NCBI GenBank assembly: GCA_964574705.1
Contig: CAZNOO010000004.1
Location: 1 to 64,000, forward strand
Direction: 5' to 3'
Length of the DNA stretch: 64,000 bases
Source: JAHIVB01 sp964574705
Lineage (GTDB): Bacteria > Bacillota_I > Bacilli_A > Izemoplasmatales > Hujiaoplasmataceae
Position numbers and translations under genes: made by a program. The notes beneath the pieces are model-generated. The model saw nothing but the letters and a program-made list of their open reading frames with translations. It did not search any database and was not told the origin of the DNA. Within the stretch, counting starts at the first letter, position 1; the number at the start of each line of letters is the position of its first letter. Below are positions 36,516 to 44,959 of the stretch, in pieces.

Positions 36516-37955
36516 CTATAGATATAGCGGTAGCAGGATTGCGAGTGCAATCGAGTAATAAATTGATAATGTCGTAATGTCAGAAACTGTCGAGATGAAC
36601 GGACCACTCGCAACTGCGGGGTCAATTTTGAACCTTACCATCAACAACGGTACAACTGCACCAAGCGTCGTGGAAAGGATTAAAGCAATCAGAATCGAAC
36701 CGCTGGTGACAAATGCTGTCATCAAAGTTAAGTGGTCAATGGTTAAGGAAACAGTAATCATGTGCGTTACCAAAATCATTCCAAATACTAAGGAACCGAT
36801 GACAACTCCTTGGAAGATGCCGGTTCCGATTTCTCTTCCCAAATATTTAGTAACACCTTTGAAAGACAATTCCTTCTTGTTTGTTGATAAATATCGAATC
36901 ATGACGGCGAGAGATTGTGTTCCGGTATTTCCCGACATTCCTAAAATCATCGGAAGATAAATCGCGAGTCTCGCAGCCAAGATACTGGCTCCAGCACTTC
37001 CAGTCAAGCTGTCGCCAAAAAACGACAAGATGATGGAAGTTGTTAAACTTAAAAACAGATTGATAACGAGCCATGGAATTCTTTTTTTGACTCGAACCGG
37101 AAGGGTGTCTGTCTGGATGTCGACGTCGTCCCCGGCAAGTGCGGCGAATCTGGTGTAATCTTCTGATTTTTCTTCTGAGATGATATCCATCAAATCATCG
37201 TAAGTGACAATACCGACCATGTGCATCATTTCGTCGACAATTGGCATTGACGACTCGCCATAGTCTTGCATTTTCAGGGCAACGTCTTCTTTATCGTCAT
37301 GAGGATGAGCAAAGATCAAATGTGTCTCCATGATATCCTCGATGGTCTCTGTTGCTCTAGCGACGATTAGTTGTTTTAGTTTTAAGTATCCTATCAAAAC
37401 GTGTTTGGAAACCACGTAAAGGATTGAGATGTATTCTGTGTCCGCTGCGGTTGTGGTTACTTTTTTCATTGCATCCTTAACCGTCATTGATTTTGTCAAT
37501 TCGATAAAACTATTGGACATTCTAGAACCGATTTCGTCTTCGGAATAATCCCATAATTTTTTCAGTTCAATTCTTTTCTTTGGACTCAATAAACTAACAA
37601 TGTCTAAATCTTCTTCTTCACTTTCAAGATATTGAAGTAAGTCAACTGCATCATCGGTGTCCATATGGTCGATGATTTTAACTGCCAGTTGCAATGGAAG
37701 TTCTTTGATGTATTCGATGGCTTCATCCGTTTCAAGATGTTCGAAAACACCAGAAGATAAATCAATATCAATTTGACTGAATAAACTGATTCTTTCGAGC
37801 GGTTCAATTTCAACGATGGCATTTGAGATGTCATAGGAATGATATTCTTCTAATAATTCTGGGAAAGTTTCCAGTTGGAGAGAGGAGTGGATTAAATCGA
37901 TGATCTCCTGTCTAAAATCACGGTCTTCATCAAACTGACGTAGTTGTTTTTCCAT
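36516..37955 (-). CDS. mgtE: Magnesium transporter MgtE (second of two)
   Basis: 479 residues. Soluble N domain (about 1-130), two CBS repeats (about 135-255, with MVGIVTYDDLMDII), a plug helix, then five membrane helices (about 285-479) with SGPFISTVSDITTLSIYY near the end. MgtE is a Mg2+ channel gated by its cytosolic domains. It lies 12 bases after a second mgtE of similar length. The two are clearly different in sequence, so this is an old duplication. Confidence 0.94.
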   Translation of the reverse strand: MEKQLRQFDEDRDFRQEIIDLIHSSLQLETFPELLEEYHSYDISNAIVEIEPLERISLFSQIDIDLSSGVFEHLETDEAIEYIKELPLQLAVKIIDHMDTDDAVDLLQYLESEEEDLDIVSLLSPKKRIELKKLWDYSEDEIGSRMSNSFIELTKSMTVKDAMKKVTTTAADTEYISILYVVSKHVLIGYLKLKQLIVARATETIEDIMETHLIFAHPHDDKEDVALKMQDYGESSMPIVDEMMHMVGIVTYDDLMDIISEEKSEDYTRFAALAGDDVDIQTDTLPVRVKKRIPWLVINLFLSLTTSIILSFFGDSLTGSAGASILAARLAIYLPMILGMSGNTGTQSLAVMIRYLSTNKKELSFKGVTKYLGREIGTGIFQGVVIGSLVFGMILVTHMITVSLTIDHLTLMTAFVTSGSILIALILSTTLGAVVPLLMVRFKIDPAVASGPFISTVSDITTLSIYYSIALAILLPLYL

Positions 37956-37966
37956 AGTCTCACCTC

Positions 37967-39364
37967 CTAAAGTAGGCTCGCAAGTAAGATACTTGCAAGT
38001 CCAAAATAGATTACTAAGGTGGTGATATCACTAATTGTGGTGATAAAAGGTCCTGAAGCAACTGCGGGGTCAATTTTAAGCCATTTCATAATCAACGGAA
38101 CCAAAGCCCCGGCAAGGGTAGATACGGTCAATGCAACGGAAATTGCGAGTGCAATCACGCTTGCAAATGGCAATACTTCTTTGAAAGTTTGGTGATCCAA
38201 CATCTTCATGATGATGACCATGACAAACAAGAAGGATGCGATAATGATTCCATTAACCAACCCAGTCAAAAACTCTTTCAATAGATGTTTGAATACAGAG
38301 GTTTTTGTCTCTAATTGACTCTTTGCGAAAAGACGGATGATGACGCCTAAAGATTGTGTTCCTGAGTTTCCTGCCATATTCGAAAGCAGTGGCATAAACA
38401 GCGCCAACATCGGAATCGCGGTTAGAACCCCAGAATATCCTCTGACTATCGAGGATGTAATCAAATTGATGAACAAGAGGACAAAAAGCCATGGCATTCT
38501 TTTTTTGACAGTCGAAAAAATCGTTTCATGTTCTTCGACATGAATATCGGTGACACCGGCAAGTCTTGAATAATCGGCATCTGATTCTTCATTCAAGGCT
38601 TCAACCATGTCATCGAATGACACAATTCCGAGCATCTTGAAGTTTTTATCCACGATTGGAAGCAGTAGGAAGTCATAGTTCTTCATCAGTTCAATGGCTT
38701 CTTCGTTCTTTGTTTCAGGTGTCGAAGCAATAATGTTCGTCGCCATGATTTCTTCGATTTTCATCTCAGGATGGTTTCCGGAAGAAATCAGTTCCTTTAA
38801 GGAGATAGCCCCTTCCAAATAACCAAGGTCCGTAACGTAAATATTTGAGATAAATTCAACATCAGGCGCTTGATCGACGACTTTGCGAATGGCTTGCTTA
38901 ATCGTGTATGTTTTTTTGATTTCAACATAGCTCGTATTCATAATCGAGCCAACGACAGTTTCGTCAAAATTAATTAATTGTTTGATGTTGGGACGAGTGT
39001 GAGGATTGATTAAAGACAAATAGGTGGTTTGATCCTCTTTGTCCATTTCTTTGATGATATCGACGAGGTCGTCTGACTGCATTTCATTAAACACTTTAGA
39101 CACTCGTGAAATTTCCATGTCCTTGATGATGGGAATGACTTCTTCTTCATCCAGTTGGGAGAGAATGCTTGCGATGCTTGAAGCATCGAATAAAAGAAAG
39201 AATTGGTTACGCTCTTCTGGCGTGAGTTCCAGTAGACAAAGACTGAGTTCAAAGTCATGAAAAGCGTCCAGTTTCTCTTTCTTTTCCTCTAAGGAAAGGT
39301 CGCTTTTGAACAGGTTGATGATTTCTAAAGTCAAGGTTTCTAAATCTTCGAATTCTTTGCTCAT
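37967..39364 (-). CDS. mgtE: Magnesium transporter MgtE (first of two)
   Basis: 465 residues from ATG at 39364, chosen because AAAGGAGGG lies just before it (a longer frame with a weak start begins at 39397). Same layout as its neighbour: N domain, CBS pair with MLGIVSFDDMVEAL, and five C-terminal helices ending SGPFITTISDITTLVIYFG. The tandem may form a heteromeric channel or two channels with different Mg2+ set points (inference). No Mg riboswitch is seen upstream. Confidence 0.94.
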   Translation of the reverse strand: MSKEFEDLETLTLEIINLFKSDLSLEEKKEKLDAFHDFELSLCLLELTPEERNQFFLLFDASSIASILSQLDEEEVIPIIKDMEISRVSKVFNEMQSDDLVDIIKEMDKEDQTTYLSLINPHTRPNIKQLINFDETVVGSIMNTSYVEIKKTYTIKQAIRKVVDQAPDVEFISNIYVTDLGYLEGAISLKELISSGNHPEMKIEEIMATNIIASTPETKNEEAIELMKNYDFLLLPIVDKNFKMLGIVSFDDMVEALNEESDADYSRLAGVTDIHVEEHETIFSTVKKRMPWLFVLLFINLITSSIVRGYSGVLTAIPMLALFMPLLSNMAGNSGTQSLGVIIRLFAKSQLETKTSVFKHLLKEFLTGLVNGIIIASFLFVMVIIMKMLDHQTFKEVLPFASVIALAISVALTVSTLAGALVPLIMKWLKIDPAVASGPFITTISDITTLVIYFGLASILLASLL

Positions 39365-39429
39365 AGCTATCCCTCCTTTTACAAGAAATTGTACCATTTA
39401 TGAACCGAATATTCAATCCATTTATGAAA

Positions 39430-39470
39430 TAAAAGAGCTCGCTCCCATACACTTCAGGAAACAAGCTCTC
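39430..39470 (-). terminator. Terminator after ftsZ
   Basis: Minus-strand arms GAGCTTGTTTCC / GGGAGCGAGCTC (12 pairs with wobbles) around ten bases, followed by TTTTATTT. It separates ftsZ from mgtE. Confidence 0.65.
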
Positions 39471-39522
39471 ATGATTCTTTTTATATTGATTTTCCTTCAG
39501 AAAGAACAGCAAAGTTCATTCT

Positions 39523-40695
39523 TTATTTTTTGAATCTTTCTTTAAGCCAAGAAGGAATTTGAATATCTTCTTTTTCTTCTGGTTCTTGCTTAATTGGAAT
39601 ATCAATTTCTTTTTGTTTCTTGTTTTTTTTCTTTTCTTCCTTTTTAGAAAGAGGCTTTTTAGGTTCGAAAACTTGTTCGATTTTTGGTTCTTCAACCTTA
39701 CGCTCTGTTGCACGATTGAGCGTTACATCTTTGAAAATGGGATCTTCGCTGAATCCAGTTGCGATGACGGTAACAATGATTTCATCTTGCAAATCGGAAT
39801 TGATTGCCGATCCATAGATGACATTGATATCGGTTGTAGAAGATTTTTGGATTTCTTCGATGATTTCATTGATTTCATAAAGAGAAGCGTTGTATCCTGA
39901 AGTGATGTTTACAATCGCATCGGTTGCGCCATTGATGGATGTTTCCAAAAGCGGGCTTCTGATAGCGTTTCTAGCAGCTTCAATACCACGGTTTTCGCCT
40001 TCTGCGATACCGATGCCCATGAGAGCAGTTCCTTTGTCTTTCATGACGGTTTTAACGTCAGCGAAGTCAACATTGACAACGCCTGGCACAGCGATGATTT
40101 CAGTGATGCCTTGAACACCTTGTCTCAAAATGTTATCAACTTCACGGAATGCATCTAAATATGGTGTATTCTTGTCGACGATGTATAAAAGCTTGTCATT
40201 TGGAATGACAATCAATGTATCAACATAAGGTTTCAGTTCTTCAAGACCTTGAAGTGCAACACTTGCGCGTTTTCTTCCTTCAAATCCAAAAGGCTTCGTT
40301 ACGATACCAATGGTCAGACATCCCATTTCTCGAGCGACTCTAGCAATGACTGGAGCTGCACCGGTTCCGGTACCTCCACCCATTCCAGCAGTGATGAATA
40401 CCATATCGGTATCTGCGAGAAGGTCTCTGATTTCGTCTTCGGATTCAAGTGCTGCTTTTCTTCCGACGTCGGGGTCTGCACCTGCGCCAAGTCCTCTTGT
40501 CAGCATTTTACCAAGCTGCAAGCGAACATCCGCTTTGGATAGTTTCAAAACTTGGGCATCGGTGTTCATAGCCACAAATTCGACACCTTGGACATCGTTT
40601 TCAATCATCCTGTTGATTGCGGAACCTCCTCCGCCTCCAACTCCAATGACTTTGATGCTTGGCTTTTGATTAAACTTATCATTAATGTCAAACAT
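39523..40695 (-). CDS. ftsZ: Cell division GTPase FtsZ
   Basis: 390 residues from ATG at 40695 (GGGAGG five bases upstream; a longer frame to 40752 lacks a good site). Tubulin signature GGGTGTGAAP, T7-like NVDFADVKTVM, and a variable Lys/Glu-rich linker (about 330-375). The C-terminal peptide IPSWLKERFKK matches the site that binds SepF/FtsA. It forms the division ring. sepF and ylmG lie downstream on the same strand. Confidence 0.97.
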   Translation of the reverse strand: MFDINDKFNQKPSIKVIGVGGGGGSAINRMIENDVQGVEFVAMNTDAQVLKLSKADVRLQLGKMLTRGLGAGADPDVGRKAALESEDEIRDLLADTDMVFITAGMGGGTGTGAAPVIARVAREMGCLTIGIVTKPFGFEGRKRASVALQGLEELKPYVDTLIVIPNDKLLYIVDKNTPYLDAFREVDNILRQGVQGITEIIAVPGVVNVDFADVKTVMKDKGTALMGIGIAEGENRGIEAARNAIRSPLLETSINGATDAIVNITSGYNASLYEINEIIEEIQKSSTTDINVIYGSAINSDLQDEIIVTVIATGFSEDPIFKDVTLNRATERKVEEPKIEQVFEPKKPLSKKEEKKKNKKQKEIDIPIKQEPEEKEDIQIPSWLKERFKK

Positions 40696-40846
40696 TGTTT
40701 TCCTCCCAAGTGTAGATGGTTGCCTAAAAAAGTCTTTTAGACTTCTTTTCATTAATTATACGGAATAATGATAGATAATTCAATATGATTTGCATATTTA
40801 TCTCGATAATTCGAGAGAATGGCTCTATTTTAACGAAGTTTGAGGA

Positions 40847-41968
40847 CTATTGCAATTTTCCATAGTACTCTTCGAAAAAAGTTTTCTTAAAATCCAAGAG
40901 TCGATCGGACTTGATTGCTTCTCTAATGTTCTTCATTAAGTTCTTCAAGAAATAGAGATTATGGTATGTTACAAGCCGTAAACCAAGAATTTCCTGAGCC
41001 TTAAAGAGGTGACGAAGATAGCTTTTTGTATAAGTCTTGCAGATGGGACAGTCGCAGTTCGGATCGAGTGGCGACATGTCACTTTCGTACGTTTTGTTTT
41101 TAATCACTATTTTTCCAAGAGACGTCATCGCAGTTCCATGTCTCGCGATTCTTGTTGGAAGAACACAGTCAAACATGTCGATTCCGTGAATCGCTCCATT
41201 GACTAGGTCGTCGGGTGAACCGACACCCATCAGATAACGGGGTTTGTCAAAAGGCATCAAAGGATTTAAGAATGCTAGCATTTCTAGCATTTCTTCTTTG
41301 GTTTCTCCGACGGAGAGACCTCCGATTGAATAGCCAGGAAAGTCGATTTTTACCAACTCTTCTATGGAATGCTTCCGCAAATCTTTAAAGGGTCCGCCTT
41401 GAACAATTCCAAATAAGGCTTGATCCTCCGGGAATTGATGAACATCTTTTCCTCTTTTTGCCCAGCGGATGGTTCTATCAACAGATTCTTTCATATACTC
41501 GTAATCAGAATAAAATGGGGGGCATTCGTCAAAACTCATGATGATGTCTGCGCCAAGATTATTTTGAATTCGAATTGAATCTTCAGGTGTAAGGTGAAGC
41601 AGTTCACCAGAAAGATGATGTCGAAATTCAACGCCTTCTTCTTTGATCTTTCGTATCTTAGAAAGAGAGAAGACTTGAAATCCGCCTGAATCTGTCAAGA
41701 GGGCTTTGTCCCATTTCATAAACCCACGGATTCCTCCGTGTTGTTTGATGATGTCATCCCCAGGCTGAAGCCAGAGGTGATACGTATTTCCTAGAATGAG
41801 TCCATCACTGACTTCATTTATTTCAGAAACGTCGAGGGTTTTAACGGTTGCCTGCGTTCCCACAGGCATGAAGATAGGCGTTTCATAGTCTCCGTGAGGT
41901 GTATGTAAAACACCACATCTGGCACCTGATTGCTTACAGATATGGGTTAGTTCAAATCCAAAAGGCAT
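40847..41968 (-). CDS. tgt: tRNA-guanine transglycosylase
   Basis: 373 residues. GNTYHLWLQPG, catalytic LLTDSGGFQVFSL, GIVQGG, GIDMFDCVLPTRIARHGT, and zinc ligands CDCPIC...TYHN. It swaps guanine 34 for preQ1 in tRNAs with GUN anticodons. The window also has queA (53777-54805) and a preQ1-riboswitch-controlled transporter (42713-43408) but no queC/D/E/F, consistent with salvage of a precursor. It starts two bases after the pduL gene. Confidence 0.96.
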   Translation of the reverse strand: MPFGFELTHICKQSGARCGVLHTPHGDYETPIFMPVGTQATVKTLDVSEINEVSDGLILGNTYHLWLQPGDDIIKQHGGIRGFMKWDKALLTDSGGFQVFSLSKIRKIKEEGVEFRHHLSGELLHLTPEDSIRIQNNLGADIIMSFDECPPFYSDYEYMKESVDRTIRWAKRGKDVHQFPEDQALFGIVQGGPFKDLRKHSIEELVKIDFPGYSIGGLSVGETKEEMLEMLAFLNPLMPFDKPRYLMGVGSPDDLVNGAIHGIDMFDCVLPTRIARHGTAMTSLGKIVIKNKTYESDMSPLDPNCDCPICKTYTKSYLRHLFKAQEILGLRLVTYHNLYFLKNLMKNIREAIKSDRLLDFKKTFFEEYYGKLQ

Positions 41969-41970
41969 CG

Positions 41971-42543
41971 TTATAAAATCGTTCCGTATACTTCTCCGCC
42001 TACGGCAGCGGCATTTCCTTCGTCAGTATCAATGTGCATTGCTGTTGCGAAGTCTCCTCTTACACGGATGACGACATCTCCAAAAATGGTTGAACGTTCT
42101 GGAGTGACGATTTTCACTTCAACGATTTGTTTGTCCTTAACGCTATATTTTTCAGCATCTTCAGGCGTCAAATGAATATGGCGTTTTGCGATGATGAGAC
42201 CTTCTTTCAGTTCGATTTCGCCCATCGGACCTACGATTTTGCAAGGAGCGCTTCCTACAGTGTCTCCCGATTCGCGAATTGGAGCACTGAGTCCGATGCT
42301 TCTAGCGTCGGTTAAAGATATTTCAACTTGTGTCGCCTTTCGAACGGGACCAAGGATTGAAACACCAGAGAGTTCTTTTTTGGGTCCAACGACGGTAACG
42401 CGCTCATTGGAAGCGTATTGTCCTGGTTGAGACAATGCTTTTTTGAATGTTAACTGTGCACCTTTTCCAAATAGTGTCTCTAAATCATTTTGAGACAAGT
42501 GGACGTGGCGTGCGGATACTTCCACCAATACTTTTCTTTCCAT
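41971..42543 (-). CDS. pduL: PduL-type phosphotransacylase without encapsulation peptide
   Basis: 190 residues. PduL double-barrel motifs: VSARHVHLS near the start, IIAKRHIHLTPEDAEKY in the middle, and GDFATAMHIDTDEGNAAA near the end, with all metal-binding His present. It converts acyl-CoA plus phosphate to acyl-P plus CoA. It starts directly with the catalytic fold (MERKVLVEVSARHVHL), so it lacks the N-terminal targeting helix of BMC PduL proteins. It pairs with tgt, not with the BMC operon 1 kb away, which has its own Pta. Confidence 0.93.
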   Translation of the reverse strand: MERKVLVEVSARHVHLSQNDLETLFGKGAQLTFKKALSQPGQYASNERVTVVGPKKELSGVSILGPVRKATQVEISLTDARSIGLSAPIRESGDTVGSAPCKIVGPMGEIELKEGLIIAKRHIHLTPEDAEKYSVKDKQIVEVKIVTPERSTIFGDVVIRVRGDFATAMHIDTDEGNAAAVGGEVYGTIL

Positions 42544-42625
42544 GTAAAATCCTCCAAAGAATGTTGAAATGTCACCGTTATTTTACATCTTTTTGTTCTT
42601 TTTTACAATTCAAATCGTGTTTTAA

Positions 42626-42653
42626 TTGTTTTTTGACTTCAGTTTGATATAAT
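42626..42653 (+). promoter_or_regulatory. Promoter of the preQ1 riboswitch / yhhQ unit
   Basis: TTGTTT (42626-42631), 16-base spacer, TATAAT (42648-42653), ending 12 bases before the aptamer. Confidence 0.6.
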
Positions 42654-42664
42654 AGTATCGCAAT

Positions 42665-42703
42665 CGCAGTTCGTAACCATCCTGCGTAATCAAAACTAGG
42701 AGG
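42665..42703 (+). ncRNA. preQ1-I riboswitch, translational type
   Basis: Stem 1 arms CGCAG (42665-42669) and CTGCG (42682-42686) close the loop TTCGTAACCATC, and the 3' tail is TAATCAAAACTAGGAGG. The tail would form the H-type pseudoknot typical of preQ1-I, and it overlaps the ribosome site AGGAGG (42698-42703). The layout closely resembles the Thermoanaerobacter tengcongensis translational aptamer. Ligand binding should hide the ribosome site of the queuosine-precursor transporter. Confidence 0.85.
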
Positions 42704-42712
42704 CTTTCATTT

Positions 42713-43408
42713 ATGAGTAACGAGTTACTGTGGCTAATTTTCGCCATAACTAATTTTGTCTTGATGATTGGCATGTATAAACTGTTCGGAAGAGTTGGAA
42801 TCTTCGTCTGGATCGGAATTGCAACCATCATCGCCAATATTCAAGTCATTAAGAGCATCGAACTATTTGGAATGAGTGCTACGCTTGGAAACATTATGTA
42901 TGGAACCATCTTTTTAGGAACCGATGCTTTAAATGAAATCTACGGCAAGAAACAAGCTAAAAGAGCTGTATTTATGGGCTTTTATGTATTAATCGCAACT
43001 TTGATTTTAATGCAATTAATGCTGCTCTTCATCCCTGGGCCCTCTGATTTTGGACAAGAACCTTTGTCGATCATATTTGGCTTTTGGGTAAGACTTATTA
43101 TTGGATCGCTCGCGGCCTTCCTTGTATCTCAGTTATTGGACGTTACTCTATTTCAATGGATTAAATCGAAATTACCAGCAAACAAATGGCTTTGGGTTCG
43201 AAACAACGGATCTACGATTTTGTCTCAAGCGATTGATACGTTAATTTTCGTTCCAATTGCTTTTTTGGGGACAATGCCTTTTGAGACTGTTGTTGAAATC
43301 GCGATATCGACCTATATCATCAAGATTATGGTTGCGGTTTTGGATACCCCTTTCCTCTATGCAATGAAACGAATCAAACCTTTAGAATTATTTAGTGACT
43401 TAGGCTGA
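42713..43408 (+). CDS. yhhQ: Queuosine precursor transporter (YhhQ family)
   Basis: 231 residues, about six membrane helices. Family features: IVANIQVIK-like IIANIQVIKSIELFG, GNIMYGTIFLGTDALNEIYGKKQAKRAVFMGF, and NNGSTILSQAIDTLIFVPIAF. It imports a 7-deazaguanine precursor for tRNA queuosine. A preQ1-I riboswitch covers its ribosome site. The TGA stop lies at the edge of the terminator, supporting use of TGA as stop in this genome. Confidence 0.92.
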   Translation: MSNELLWLIFAITNFVLMIGMYKLFGRVGIFVWIGIATIIANIQVIKSIELFGMSATLGNIMYGTIFLGTDALNEIYGKKQAKRAVFMGFYVLIATLILMQLMLLFIPGPSDFGQEPLSIIFGFWVRLIIGSLAAFLVSQLLDVTLFQWIKSKLPANKWLWVRNNGSTILSQAIDTLIFVPIAFLGTMPFETVVEIAISTYIIKIMVAVLDTPFLYAMKRIKPLELFSDLG

Positions 43409-43426
43409 GAAATCAGCCTTTTTTTA
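43402..43426 (+). terminator. Terminator after yhhQ
   Basis: AGGCTGA-GAAA-TCAGCCT followed by seven T, overlapping the TGA stop. Confidence 0.85.
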
Positions 43427-43432
43427 TACAAT

Positions 43433-43482
43433 AAAAGAGGTTCATAAACACATTTCTCCCTTTGTGCTTATGAACCTCTTTT
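43433..43482 (-). terminator. Strong terminator at the end of the BMC operon
   Basis: A 50-base hairpin with perfect 15-base arms AAAAGAGGTTCATAA / TTATGAACCTCTTTT, extended internally by partly paired CACA/TGTG bases, ending in TTTT on the minus strand. It is the only strong hairpin seen downstream of the 15-gene BMC operon. Confidence 0.8.
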
Positions 43483-43553
43483 CAATTGACTTCGAAACAA
43501 ATAAACTCAAAAGAACAAGTTCCTTTCAGTGGGTTTGATTCATTGGGTAAAAA

Positions 43554-44356
43554 CTAATGTTGTTTATTTTGTTGCGACTGTAAAGCAGTAATGGCTGCAA
43601 CCGCTACGATGTCTTTGTAGGAGCAACCTCTTGATAAATCATTGACGGGTCTAGCAAGGCCTTGTGTGATTGGGCCGTATGCATCCGCATGAGCCAGTCT
43701 TTCGACAAGCTTATATCCGATATTGCCTGCTTGTAAATCAGGAAAAATCAGAACATTGGCANNNNNNNNNNNNNNNNNNNNNNNNNNNNNNNNNNNNNNN
43801 NNNNNNNNNNNNNNNNNNNNNNNNNNNNNNNNNNNNNNNNNNNNNNNNNNNNNNNNNNNNNACTAACGCCTGTGGCGTTTGGAATATCCATGAGAAAGAA
43901 TGAGGAAACAAGCTTCACGTTGGGAGCTGTTCTCAATATTTGTAGTGCAGGCCTTAAAACATCACTGGTCGAAGTCATGGACCCAGCGACCATTCCATCT
44001 GCGTCAAGATTTTTGATCATCAATACACCAAAATAAATCGTGTTCAAGACCAGTTTGTCTGCTTCTTCTTGAGTCATTCCTTTGGATTTGCGCAACTCAA
44101 AAAGGATTGAGGAATAGGTACTCAACTTAGTTGATTGTTCAACAACGATGACTTTGATGCCATCTCGTTGCAACTTCGTAACTTCATCGTTTATGTCTCT
44201 TTCATTGATTAAAACGATGATGTTCGCGATTTTTTGAAGATGAATTTCTCTCGCAGCGTCAATCACTCGTACGTCTTTTCCTTCAGCGAGGACAATGGTT
44301 TGAACGTTTTCTTTTGCTTGATTCAAGATTCGATCTAGTAGTTTCAAATTCATCAC
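43554..44356 (-). CDS. pta: Phosphate acetyltransferase (Pta), broken by an assembly gap
   Basis: The N-terminal part (44356-43862, 165 residues) has LAEGKDVRVIDAA, DADGMVAGSMTSTSDVLRPALQILR and SSFFLM. The C-terminal part (43760-43554, 68 residues) has NVLIFPDLQAGNIGYKLVERLAHADAYGPITQGLARPVNDLSRG. Both match PTA_PTB enzymes of about 325-330 residues, so roughly 90-100 residues are missing while only 100 N bases stand in the gap; the N run is a placeholder. It makes acetyl-P from acetyl-CoA. It is the last gene of the BMC operon. No encapsulation peptide is seen at its start. Confidence 0.9.
43762..43861. other. 100-base run of N (assembly gap)
   Basis: Exactly 100 N, inside pta. Pta length suggests the true missing stretch is about 280-300 bases. 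Confidence 0.99.
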
Positions 44357-44364
44357 CGCTTCCG

Positions 44365-44670
44365 TTAGCTTAACATTTCGTAATGTCCATCAGTTTGAAT
44401 CGAATCAACGATTCCTGCAATACATAGCTCAATCGGTGCATATTGACTTTTGGCTTTCGTAATCATTCTGGCAGATCCGCCTTCATTTAAAATGATTACA
44501 ATATCGCCTACACCAGCGCCAACGCCATCCACTGCCAACATTTCATTCCCAAAAGGAACGAGTAATTCGTCAAGTGGTTGAACAAATAACAGTTTTTTTC
44601 CTCGAAGCATTTCGTTTTTATGTGTTGAAACCAAGGTTCCAACGACTTTAGCAAGTTGCATAATACTCAC
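44365..44670 (-). CDS. BMC shell pentamer (EutN/CcmL family), third
   Basis: 101 residues. BMC-P features: MQLAKVVGTLVSTHKNEMLRGKKLLFVQPL at the start, VDGVGAGVGDIVIILNEGGSAR, and PIELCIAGIVDSIQ. Pentamers cap the vertices of BMC shells. It lies between another pentamer gene and pta. Ribosome site GAGGTGAG is close upstream. Confidence 0.93.
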   Translation of the reverse strand: MSIMQLAKVVGTLVSTHKNEMLRGKKLLFVQPLDELLVPFGNEMLAVDGVGAGVGDIVIILNEGGSARMITKAKSQYAPIELCIAGIVDSIQTDGHYEMLS

Positions 44671-44688
44671 CTCTTATTTGATGATTCA

Positions 44689-44955
44689 TTAAATGCAGTG
44701 GATACTATCAATGATTCCGGCAATTCCGGCATCTGCGCATGCGGTAGGAATGGGGAGATTCATTGCCCCTTCTTTGCTCGTTGAATAAAATACGTACTCA
44801 CCGACGCCTGCTCCAAAACGATCTGCGGCAACAATCGGTGTTCCTAGTGATTCATATTTTGTATTGACTGGTTGAATCACTAGGAGCGTTATACCTTTTA
44901 AGTCTGGAACTTTTACCGTAGAAGTAACCATACCAATAACTCTAGCTATTTGCAT
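44689..44955 (-). CDS. BMC shell pentamer (EutN/CcmL family), second
   Basis: 88 residues. MQIARVIGMVTSTVKVPDLKGITLLVIQPVN, ADRFGAGVGEYVFYSTSKEGAM, and CADAGIAGIIDSI are the standard BMC-P blocks. It starts four bases after rpiB. Having three different pentamers in one operon points to mixed vertices or a complex shell. Confidence 0.93.
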   Translation of the reverse strand: MQIARVIGMVTSTVKVPDLKGITLLVIQPVNTKYESLGTPIVAADRFGAGVGEYVFYSTSKEGAMNLPIPTACADAGIAGIIDSIHCI

Positions 44956-44959
44956 AATA

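Noticed and set aside
43670..43903. Plus-strand frame running through the N gap
   Set aside because: It exists only because N bases cannot contain a stop; pta on the other strand explains both flanks.
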